Positions 55,346-64,000 of a stretch of DNA of 64,000 nt are shown here, in pieces. The stretch comes from Prorocentrum cordatum. Lineage: Eukaryota > Sar > Dinophyceae > Prorocentrales > Prorocentraceae. The stretch is from NCBI GenBank assembly GCA_963575745.1, contig CAUYUJ010004736.1, forward strand, positions 82,501 to 146,500, written 5' to 3'. Made by a program: the position numbers and the translations under genes. A model generated the notes under the pieces. That model was not told where the DNA came from. It saw only the letters and a list, made by a program, of their open reading frames with translations, and did not search any database. Numbering within the stretch: position 1 is the first letter of the stretch; the number at the start of each line of letters is the position of its first letter.

Positions 55346-55934
55346 CGCAGCAGGCGCAGCTGCTGCAGAGCTCGGCCCTGGAGATTGCCCTCGGGGCGAT
55401 GCAGCGGAGGGGGGCCCGCCGCGGCCGGCAGCCGCGCCGCCACCTGCGACTCGCGAGGGAGCTGGCTGCAAGTAAGGAGGGGCGTAGGCTGAGGAGTGTG
55501 CCCGGAAGGCTCCGGACCTCGGACGGTTCCTTCCCGGACGAGGGCGGCGGTGGCATCCGTGGCCAAGCCCCAGTTGGCGTTCCACCGGCATCCAGACCGT
55601 GTATTCCTCATCGAAGAGTTCCTTGTCCAATGCCCTCGCCCTACATGTACACGTCGTGCATGTGCACGACACGCGCGCCCTGTGCGCGCTGGAAGAGTTG
55701 TTGAAACATGCCCTCGCCGTAACACAGAGCTGAACTTCGACAGAAGTGGCCGTGGGCTTGCTCGTCGGCTCTCTCTGCGCCAGCGTTCCGTCGGCTCCCG
55801 CGGGGGCCTCCTGCCTCGCGGTGCGGTCCAGCGGCGCCGCGCCGAGCGCGCTCCCGGGGTGCCCGAGTCGCCCCGAAGGCCGCCGGGGACCGGAGCTCTG
55901 GCCCACAGGCCGAGTGCCTCGGGCGGTCACTACT

Positions 55935-56082
55935 GGGGGGGCGATAGATGGGGGGGTAAGAAAGCTAGACCTTTCGTGCACCTTTCGTACCCCTTCGGGG
56001 CCCCGGGGGTCTCGTTTAGGGCCCCTTTCGGGCCCCATTTCGTGCAACCCTCGGCAACCTCCCCATTTATCGCCCCCCATCA
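55935..56082. mobile_element. Small foldback element, GGGGGGCGATAGATGGGG arms
   Basis: GGGGGGGCGATAGATGGGG at the left is mirrored by CCCCATTTATCGCCCCCC at the right. The loop holds CTTTCGTGCACC, GGGGCCCCGGG and CCCCATTTCGTGCAAC, themselves partly mirrored. One copy in this window, with a possible fragment near 48225-48265 (AAGGCCTCCCCCTCGGGCCC and GGTGCACGAAAGG). Confidence 0.6.
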
Positions 56083-56229
56083 CCGAACGCCCAAGTGGCC
56101 TGTCGCAGGGCTGACCTCCGTCTCCTGGTGCTCGGCGTTCGGGGGGGCGGCGGGAGGGGAGGCACACCCAAGCGCGCAGGCCGCTGCTATCGCATCTCGT
56201 AGAAAGCATCGGCAAGCGGCGCATGAGAT

Positions 56230-56393
56230 CATGGGCCTGTTTTCCATTACCGCCACCATAAGTCGGAGGGGGGAAGGAGGTGTAGGAGGAGGAGGAGGAG
56301 GAGGAGGAGGAGGAGGAGGAGGAGGAGGAGGAGGACCCCCTCCCCCTCCAACTCACGGTGGTGGTGGTGGTGGTGGAAAACAGGCCCACCATC
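56230..56393. mobile_element. Foldback element with internal (GGA)n, copy 2
   Basis: ATGGGCCTGTTTTCCATTAC is mirrored by GGTGGAAAACAGGCCCACCAT, around a GGA tract (56287-56334) and a GGT run. Same architecture as 4379-4543. Confidence 0.7.
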
Positions 56394-56849
56394 AGAGGTC
56401 ACCCTCGCGCCCCGGGCCACGCTGCGCGAACGAATGGGGGAGGTGTCGTTCCGAGGCGAGCGACCGCGGGGAGGGAGCCTCGGATACTGGGGGGGGGGCC
56501 ATCTCAGGGACAGGCGCTGCACGGCGCATCGGCCGCGGCGCTGCCAGGAGAGCCGGCGGCTCCGGGCCGCGTGGTGCGAGAGGCACCCCAAGACCAGCCC
56601 GAGCCCCGGGGAGGCCCGAGCAGGGGCCCCAGAGGGGGCCAGGAGGGCCAGGGACAGGGAGCCGCCCCGGGAGGACCACCGCCGCCCGTCTGAAGTCGTT
56701 CGGGGCCCCCCCCCCCCCCCCCGACGCCCTCGTCTGAGGGCCTCGGAGCCGTCCTCGAGCGAGACGCCATCGAGGATGCAGAAGCCCTGCCCTCCCCAGC
56801 CTTCTTCTTGGCTTCCTGCGCGAGCCAGCGCTTGAAGCTCTCTGGCTGC

Positions 56850-57535
56850 TTCTGCCCCCGCGCTGCCCTGGCCCTCGAAGAAGCCGCCCAATATGACCTG
56901 GTTCAATTGATTAATGTCCAACATCTCGGAGGCACCGTCGGAGTTCGCGTCGGTCTCCTCCTGGAGCTCAGCCTCTTGTGCGAGGCCTTGTCCAGAGAGT
57001 TCGGCCCCTGGTCCTTCTGCGCCTTGCACATCTCCCCCCTCTGATTGTCCTTCTTCCCCATGTTCGCAGGCTTCGGGCTGAGAGCGACGTCGCCGATGAA
57101 GAAGCGCTCAGGCCCAGCACTCCCATCTCCATCTGCGGCGAAGGCGTACCCGACCACCATCGCCTTGTATCCAGGAAGATCGATCAAGCCATCCTCGCAG
57201 GAGTCCACTTCGTGGATCATGTCCTGCAGCTCGGCGATGGTGGGCACGAAGCCGAGCTGGTGCAGGACTGTGACCATCTCCTCGGACGTGATCAAGCCGT
57301 CCTCGTCCTCGTCGGCAAGGAAAAACGCCTCAACCACAGCTAGCGAATCATCTGCACCACCACCAGCCGCGTCTGCATCCGCGTGCTGCCCGACAGCACG
57401 TGCGGGACCAGCAGCTCTGGGTAGAGCACCGCCTCCAACGGCACCTTCAACAATATCAGGGAAACGACCAGAGTGGACACCCTTCACGTCGTCGTTCTTG
57501 TCATGGCAAAGGCCGGTTGGTTCCCCACGTGAGAC
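56850..57535 (-). CDS. EF-hand calcium-binding protein segment
   Basis: Minus-strand coding text around 57510-56990 contains two adjacent EF-hand loops: [12 protein letters not shown], a complete 12-residue loop (57313-57278), and [12 protein letters not shown], degenerate with Gly instead of Glu at position 12. The helices VVEAFFLA and [20 protein letters not shown] flank them as in calmodulin. A third possible loop, [12 protein letters not shown] followed by [12 protein letters not shown], is in another frame near 56960-56900, so either an intron or a one-base shift separates it. The segment between reads [20 protein letters not shown]. No in-frame ATG is well placed; exons further upstream (57.6-58.4 kb) probably belong to the same gene. 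Likely a Ca2+ sensor-type protein. Confidence 0.55.
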
Positions 57536-57566
57536 TCAGATTCGCCCTTGTGGAAGCCCACCGACT

Positions 57567-58390
57567 CTACTTGGACCATGTGTTCCGTTTCTTTGCGCGG
57601 CTTTCTCCAGGAGGTCCCAGCTCGGATTTGAGCTCGGCCTGTGGCTCCGCCTCATCATCCTTGTGAAGCTCTCCGCCGCCTCCGTCTTGCTCTGCGCGCC
57701 CCCTGCCCAGAAGCTCGTCCTGGTCGCTCTGGCTGTCCTCTTGGATGAAGGCCTTCGGCGTCAGCATGACCAGAGCGCACCTGTGAGCAACCTCCGAGGC
57801 CCGCTGCCAGTCCACCGACTTCTGCACCTTCGCGCAGCGCTGCGCCTCGAAGATCTTCCTGGCGTCCGAGAGCAGCGACTCTGCCGCAGCGTGCTCCACA
57901 GACTCCACAGACACCTCAATCTTGATGTCCTCCTCGGGGTTGGAGAAACGAACTCCGCCTGCGCTTCTCCAGGAGCGTGCTCTCCAGGCCAAACCCCAGC
58001 ATCATCGTTGAGGCAAAGGACAGCTTGAAGAGAAAGCTCGCGGGATGCGCCAATCTCGATGCTCTTGTACAGCCGGACCGAGGTATAAGGTCGATGTCGG
58101 TTCGGGGAGGGTGCCCACATGTTCTTCGTGTTTGTTGGGTACTCTTGTGACATTGTGCATCCTGAGGGAGAGTACCCTCGAAGGTTCTTCAGTTTGGGTT
58201 GGCGGATGGCCCCATGCCCTTGAAGGAGTTCGTCTGTCCCAGGTCCGACTGTACAGTTGGCCGATCGCGAACCCTGCGTGGGCGCACTGCGGAAGCCCGT
58301 AGTCCACGTAGACCTGCAGCTGCTTCGTGCCACCCCGGCCCCGCGCCGCGGCGCCCCCTCTGAGGACGCGCGGCGCGAGCGCCTCGGTTC
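57567..58390 (-). CDS. Upstream exons of the minus-strand EF-hand gene (structure unresolved)
   Basis: Three coding-like pieces lie between the DinoSL relic and the EF-hand exon: TKQLQVYVDYGLPQCAHAGF then AIGQLY (to about 58250); after the inverted-repeat element, either KSIEIGASRELSLQAVLCLN in the joined phase or FLFKLSFASTMMLGFGLEST in the next; and FSNPEEDIKIEVSVESVEHA to about 57567, continuing into KIFEAQRCAKVQKSVDWQRA. The phases do not connect without at least one small intron or frameshift near 57945. No family is recognised. No start ATG is visible between the relic leader and the first piece. Confidence 0.4.
58066..58255. mobile_element. Inverted-repeat element, TGTACAGYCGGACC family, copy 2, within a gene
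   Basis: Left TGTACAGCCGGACC, right GGTCCGACTGTACA, 190 bp. On the minus strand it sits between GQLY and KSIEIG. Removing the element plus one copy of CTGTACA restores one continuous frame across the junction, as for an intron or an insertion with a short target duplication. Confidence 0.75.
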
Positions 58391-58407
58391 CCCTCGAGGC
58401 AGAGGGG

Positions 58408-58444
58408 CTCGAGCCAAAACGGCGTGAGCCAAAAATGGCCACGG
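58408..58444 (-). promoter_or_regulatory. Tandem DinoSL relic: full leader plus truncated leader
   Basis: On the minus strand the sequence reads CCGTGGCCATTTTTGGCTCA, CG, then CCGTTTTGGCTCGAG. The first part is the spliced leader with one substitution (A to G), one extra T and one A to C near the end. The second is the leader lacking its first six bases (CCATTTTGGCTCAAG) with two substitutions. A full leader joined to one cut after its internal TAG is the arrangement expected when a recycled mRNA copy is trans-spliced again and re-integrated. Confidence 0.85.
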
Positions 58445-58448
58445 AGCG

Positions 58449-58630
58449 GGGGAGGAGGAGGAGGAGGAGGAGGAGGAGGAGGAGGAGGAGGAGGAGGAGG
58501 AGGAGGAGGAGGAGGAGGAGGAGGAGGAGGAGGACCAGGAGGAGGACCAGGAGGAGGAGGAGGAGGAGGAGGAGGAGGAGGAGGAGGAGGAGGAGGAGGA
58601 GCTGGATGAGGAGGAGAAGAAGGAGGAGGT
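58449..58630. repeat. (GGA)n tract
   Basis: Long, nearly pure GGA repeat just upstream (minus-strand sense) of the tandem leader relic. Poly-Arg/Gly/Leu frames here are artefacts. Confidence 0.95.
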
Positions 58631-58999
58631 CCGTAGCCATTTCAGCTCACGGCAAGTTTGGGCTCAAGCGATCGCATGCCCCCGCCGCGGGCGCCGTCTC
58701 AGGATGGCATCCGCCGTGCGTGGGGCTAGAGGGAGGCCGCTCGCGGCTGCCGACGCCGCCCTCCTCGTGGAGGCTGCGGTCGGCGCCGCGATTCGCGCCC
58801 CGCGCCGCACCGCCGCGGCGGTGGCGCGCGCAGCCATCGCGGCGGCCGCCTCCTGCTTTGGCGGCGCCGTCAGCTGCGCCTGCCGCTGCTGGGGCCGCGG
58901 CTGCGGGACGATGAGAGGCGCCACGCGCCGCCTCGGAGGCGAAGCAGGCGCGACGCCGCCGCCTGCGCCTCGCGGTGCGGCGCGCGGCCGAGCGAGGCG

Positions 59000-59394
59000 A
59001 TGGCGCTGGTGCGGCCGGCTGTTGCGGCGCCAGCTGGTGCCGGCGGCGCCGGCCTGCACTTCGACGGCGACGACGGCGACTACTCGGTGGCGGCCGCGCG
59101 CGAGGGGCTACTGGCTCTGGAGCGCGGGGAGGCCGCTGCCGAGATGGATGTGGTGGACGAGGCGCCTGGCGCGCCGTCTGCCCCGCCTCCCGTCGACGTC
59201 GGCCTCGAGGACGACGACGCCTGGGTGGACACTGGTGCACCGCTGAGGCGCAGTTCCAGGCGCGCGAGGGCGCTGCGGGGACCGCGGAGGTGCTGGCCGC
59301 AGCTGGAGCGGCGGGTGCGGGCGGTGTCCCGTCGGCCGCGGAGGCTGTTGGGGCTGGCGCTGCTGCGGGCCTCGAGGAGGCGGACAGCCCCTAG
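59000..59394 (+). CDS. Possible Ala/Gly/Asp-rich coding segment (doubtful)
   Basis: ATG 59000 opens MALVRPAVAAPAGAGGAGLH, then FDGDDGDYSVAAAREGLLAL and EMDVVDEAPGAPSAPPPVDV to about 59240. After a one-base shift the text continues AEAQFQAREGAAGTAEVLAA to a stop at 59394. The composition could be a GC-rich low-complexity gene, but no domain supports it. Confidence 0.25.
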
Positions 59395-60020
59395 CTGCAC
59401 GCCACGCTGCTCTCAGCGTGGGTACGCACGCCTGGGGCGCGGGTTGCTGCCCTGCCGCCGCGGGCCTCCACCTGGCCGCTGCCCCGCCTCCGAGCCTGGC
59501 TCGACGCGGCGGTGGACGCGCCCGGTGCCCGGGCGGGGGGGGGGAGGGAGTGGAAGGGTCGGCGAAAGTGTGGCGTCCCGCGGAGGGATGCCGCCGCCTG
59601 CCCCTCCCCCCCTCCCGGCACATGGAGCTCGGTTTCGGCGTGTTCCTCGTGGTGCTCGTCGGCGTGTTGGCCGTCGAGCGCAGCACGGTCGGGGGTTCTG
59701 GGCTCCTCAGGTGGAGCTCAGGCCCCCGCGATGTTGGGCGCCTGCGGGCGGCTGGGAGACAACAGGCAATCGGTCCATTGCTGGGGTTGCCCCAAGAATG
59801 GTGCCGATGGCTCTGTACCTGAGGGGGGGAATCTCCCAGCGCGAATGGGGAGCGCCGCCCATCTGCCCCTGCAGATGGTAACGCAAGCGGCAGTCAGGCG
59901 CCACGCACGTCAGCAGCATCGGTGGCGTAAGTGGCTGCAGGCGCCATCCACGCACGCTGGCGCGCGGTAGCGCAAGTGGTTCGCGGCGCGTCGGACCCAC
60001 GATGCGCTATGGCTTTGTCG

Positions 60021-60945
<925 letters not shown>

Positions 60946-61221
60946 GGATCAACTTTTGGGTGCCCTTCTTGGCCTCCTGGTCGTCGTCCACGATTGGGCT
61001 CGCCTCGGAACTTTGGCCGGCGCGCGCCCCAGGAGAGACCCGAGGGCCGATGTTTCGATGGGGAGGGCCCAGGCCTGCCAGTGCCACGACGGAATTGCGA
61101 CGGCCGTAGGCGGCGCGTAAGGCTTCAGCGAGGGCCGGCGGCTTCTGAGAAGCTGTGACCGTCGGTGCGCGGCTGTTGGGAGGCGACGCCCCTGAGGCGC
61201 TCCTCGCGCTTCGGAGGCGTG

Positions 61222-61292
61222 TCCGGCGCCGATCCAAGACATCGGCCCGGACCTCCGAAAAGTCATGTTCGTGCCACTGTTTGTTCACTCCC
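61222..61292. repeat. Right-arm fragment of GGTCCGCGCGGATTTCT family
   Basis: CCGGCGCCGATCCAAGACAT, CGG.CCGGACCTCCGAAAAGT, CATGTTCGTGCCACTGTTTG matches the right half of the element only. Confidence 0.7.
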
Positions 61293-61419
61293 TTGCGACG
61301 GCCTGCTTGCTTCTCCAGGTGTGTAACGTCTGGAGTCGCGTTCCGGGCCGACAGAGGCTCGGTTCCCCATCCTGGAAATATTCACATCTCCGTCCCGATT
61401 CATCGGCGGCAAGCGAGGG

Positions 61420-61565
61420 AAGCAAGTGAGAAGGCCTCCTCAGAAGGTTCGGAAGTCTCCCAGCATTCAGAGAAGTGTTCTAAGCCTTCCCCGGATACCG
61501 TTTTTCGAAGCCTTCCCGGAAGGCGCGAGGGCTTCTGAGAAGTCCATCCGCCTTCTGAGGATGCC
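61420..61565. repeat. TTCTGAGAAGCC-type foldback repeat, copy 2
   Basis: Repeated AGAAGG, CTTCTGAGAAG and CCTTCCCGGAAGG words as at 1237-1475, without the GA/A tract. Confidence 0.5.
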
Positions 61566-61684
61566 CCCTCGCTCGCCGCCAGATTCTGGGATGGCACCCG
61601 AGGATGTATGGGACGACCCTTCTGAGGGCGACGACGAGCAGCTTTTCCTGGGGGCTGCGGTGTGCACGGGAACAAGTTGGGACG

Positions 61685-61800
61685 ACACCCACGTCTTATG
61701 GCTACCGGTGGCCATACAAAAACACCACACGTTTTTCTGGCTACCGGTGGTCATGATGGAATGTCATACGTTCTGATGGCCTCGGGTAGCCATGAGAACG
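61685..61800. repeat. Three tandem units with palindromic GGCTACCGGTGGCC core
   Basis: ATGGCTACCGGTGGCCAT, CTGGCTACCGGTGGTCAT and ATGGCCTCGGGTAGCCAT recur every 38 bp or so, separated by A-rich/ACGTTTT or ACGTTCT text. Short palindromic repeat about 0.25 kb before the C2-domain gene. Confidence 0.7.
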
Positions 61801-62050
61801 TGCGACCTGCGTTGTCAGCCGTCGCCGCTGCTAAGAAACAGGAAAGTGTGTACCAGCCTCGTCGAAACCGCATGCGTTGAACATCTCGATCCAAACTGAT
61901 CAACCGCACGGTTCTCAGCCAGATAACAAGGTAATGTGTAGTTCCGTGCCCGTGCATCGTATCGGTTCAGGCTAGTTTGGCATACGCCTATCTGAGCCAC
62001 CGACTTACATCTTCAACCCGTTGTAGATTGCCAAATATTTGTCTTCTGGC

Positions 62051-63632
62051 ATGATGTCTCATTCGTTATTTCTCGTGTGGTTGTTTCTCAACGCGCTGAG
62101 TGTGGATGGCCGCCGGATGTCGGCGGAGGTTGGGGAAGTTGACTTCCGGCAGAGCGTAGTTGAAGCAATGGGGAATTGTGATGACGGATGCGTCGCCAAG
62201 GCGAAAAATATTCTTTACAGTGTCTCCCAGTCTATGCGATACCTTGCGGACTATGAGCCCACTGCGTCCTTCTGGCAACAAGTGTGGACTTGGAAAAAGA
62301 ACAAGGACATCTTCGGTGGTTCACTGAAAGATATGGAGTTCCTAACAGGCGCCATTGATACTTCCGACGAGATGAGTGGGTTTGTTGAACGGCCGGTGGA
62401 CGAAATGAAGGAAGAGCTTCCAGCAGGAGCAATGCCGATCATGGTGGAAATTTGGGACCAAGACACGACATCTGGCGAGTTTGTGGGTGAAGCCGGTGCG
62501 GCTCTGAAGATCGGCAGGCATTCGTACGACTTGCAGCTGCGTCCGAACCCGAGCCGCAGCATGAAAACGTATGGAATGGCCTCCAAAAGGCCCCTGGGAA
62601 GAGTGGCCTTTGACACCACCGTTAGCATCGATCGCAGCGACCCCCCGAAAGCATGCACCTCCGATGCCAGCAAGATTTGCGCCGAAGTGTCGGTGACGGT
62701 AACGTGCAAGAGCGCGTCCAACCTTGTGAACACAGACACGTTCAGCCTCACGGATCCGTATTGCAAGGTGCGCGTGAAGCAGGATGAGGACCGCCCCTCC
62801 ACAAAGGACAAGACGCCGTACGTCAGCAACGACCTTAATCCCACGTGGCATTCAGGAGCAATACATTGCATAAACACAAACTGTGTCAGGTCCGCGCGGG
62901 TTTCTTGGGTCGACGTCTGGTTGAACCCTCCTGGCGGCGCCTCCAGCGCCGCCCCTAGCGCGCTGCGCGCGCCCGGGACGGGGCCCAGCGCCGATCCACG
63001 AAGTTCGCTGGGACCTCCGGAAGTTTATGTTTACGTAGTGGTTTGTTCCTTCCTGGAAGGGGTCAAACTCTTTCACACACCGCTGGGAGGTAGAGCTCGT
63101 TCCGCCCCAAGGCGAGGACGATGGGGAGGGGTCGCCCGTGGCAGAGCTTGTGCCTCTGACGTGGGACCGCATGACGAGCTTAGAGCAAATGTTGTCCAAC
63201 ATGCAGTTCTACATCCAGGCCAAGTTTCTCGGCGGCAAGAGATGCAAGGACATCGACGGATCATCACCCAATACCGCCCAGAAGGTCTGCGGATACCTCG
63301 CAGCCCTGTCACAGGACGGCGTGGACGAGGCGGTGGTACGAGAGGTGGCCGCAGACACGGAGGACGAGGAATTGAAGGCTGGCCTGGCGCGGATTAAAGA
63401 TCAGGTCGGGGCGGGCGGTGCCAGTCTCGTCGAGGTCGAGGCCGAGACATCCGAGGAGGGCCGCTTTCATCCCGCGGCTGTGCATGCTGGCATGCGGGCC
63501 GGCCGCAGGCGGCGTCCGCACGGTGGTGGTGGCCGTGGGCGCCCTTCTGGCGGAGAGGGTGGGGGCGGAGGGGGCTGGGGTGTGCTGATCCTGGTCCTGC
63601 TCTTCATCGTCCTGCTCCCCGTCGGCCTGTGA
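62051..63632 (+). CDS. Secreted/membrane tandem C2-domain protein with C-terminal anchor
   Basis: ATG 62051 (preceded by TCTGGC) opens MMSHSLFLVWLFLNALSVDG, a clear signal peptide. About residues 125-190 read as the second half of a C2 domain (VEIWDQDTTSGEFVGEAGAA, YDLQLRP, LGRVAFDTTVSI). From about residue 212 a second C2 begins (EVSVTVTCKSASNLVNTDTF, LTDPYCKVRV, SNDLNPTWHS) with two loop-1 Asp residues present. It is cut by an intron at about 62855-63089. Removing that intron changes the phase correctly to VELVPPQGEDDGEGSPVAEL, which continues through LEQMLSNMQFYIQAKFL and an acidic stretch to an Arg/Gly linker and WGVLILVLLFIVLLPVGL at the very end, a hydrophobic tail. I infer an ER or secretory-pathway, tail-anchored protein binding phospholipid and/or Ca2+. 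The exact splice borders are not canonical and are unresolved. Confidence 0.7.
62855..63050. mobile_element. Inverted-repeat element, GGTCCGCGCGGATTTCT family, copy 3, filling an intron
   Basis: Left GGAGCAATACATTGCATAAAC, then TCAGGTCCGCGCGGGTTTCT; right GGACCTCCGGAAGTTTATGT, then GTGGTTTGTTCC, mirrored with some drift. The GC-rich loop includes GGCGGCGCCTCCAGCGCCGC. It accounts for about 195 of the 235 nt separating two in-phase exons of the C2 gene. Confidence 0.8.
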
Positions 63633-64000
63633 GAGCAGCGGCGGGGCCAGGCTCCGAGAGCAGTGTGCTGACATGCCGACCCCAGTGCTCGAGGTTCTGG
63701 CCACGGCTTTCGGGCTCATGAGGCGACGAGTGGTTTGCCCAATCAGCAGCGAAGACATAGTGTGCAATCCTCACGGCGTAATCTCATATACACATAAATA
63801 TGTTGACATATAAATGTTGGAGAGATTCTAGTCGCAGAGCTACATCCGTGCAACACAACGCCATCACGCAGTGAAGCCGCAATACAGGTCAGCATGCATC
63901 AGCGTAGCAGCACACAGGAGTCGCACTACATCAACTTCTAGCGACCATCGGGCCATCCTGCCACAGTGCCTGGGTCAGCGACGAGAAAAAGCAACCGGCT
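63633..64000. other. 3' flank of the C2-domain gene, no further gene
   Basis: Moderate-GC sequence with ATATACACATAAATATG near 63785-63800. No frame or RNA gene recognised before the window ends. Confidence 0.4.

Overview
This window reads as nuclear DNA of a dinoflagellate; a Prorocentrum- or Symbiodiniaceae-like genome would fit, but the species cannot be told from sequence alone. The grounds are: very few genes in 64 kb; dense GC-rich simple repeats, above all (GGA)n/(TCC)n; genes with few introns and sometimes non-standard splice borders; short inverted-repeat elements of about 190-200 bp, one of which nearly fills an intron; and degraded copies of the dinoflagellate trans-spliced leader (DinoSL) in front of predicted genes. 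There is no bacterial-style operon, CRISPR array, rRNA or recognisable tRNA.

Layout. 1-20 kb is almost gene-free. It holds simple repeats, minisatellites, foldback elements in several families, a large dispersed repeat of about 0.95 kb present in three arrangements, and about 2 kb of degenerate CTTGGGGGCC text. 20.5-25.5 kb carries a large plus-strand gene that looks transposase-derived: one in-frame TGA, one purine-rich intron, a Cys/His cluster and a basic C-terminus. About 26.1-33.6 kb is an island of different composition (GCGC-rich, long GT and poly-G runs) with no convincing gene. 34.0-40.0 kb is the best gene cluster: a small basic-protein ORF with an in-frame TGA, a minus-strand cysteine-rich small protein, and, head to head with it, a three-exon gene for an unknown helical protein of about 1,251 aa. 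Both introns of that gene begin GTGTCA and the exons join in frame.

41-62 kb is again mostly repeats: a reversed fragment of the large repeat, a (CAGA)n tract, an array of about 12 units of roughly 90 bp, foldback elements and many GGA tracts. It also holds three minus-strand coding remnants: a decayed coiled-coil/acidic gene at 43.1-45.3 kb, a stop-ridden remnant at 50-51.4 kb, and an EF-hand gene region at 56.8-58.4 kb whose 5' end carries a tandem full-plus-truncated DinoSL relic. The last 2 kb is a signal-peptide, tandem-C2-domain, C-terminally anchored protein gene whose intron is almost wholly one inverted-repeat element.

The most notable theme is how genes and mobile DNA meet here. 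Reverse-transcribed mRNAs appear to have returned to the genome carrying their leaders, and small inverted-repeat elements with splice-acceptor-like ends appear to act as introns. No metabolic pathway links the genes; the larger proteins are of unknown function or mobile-element-like. No database search was possible, so product names rest on motifs read by eye.
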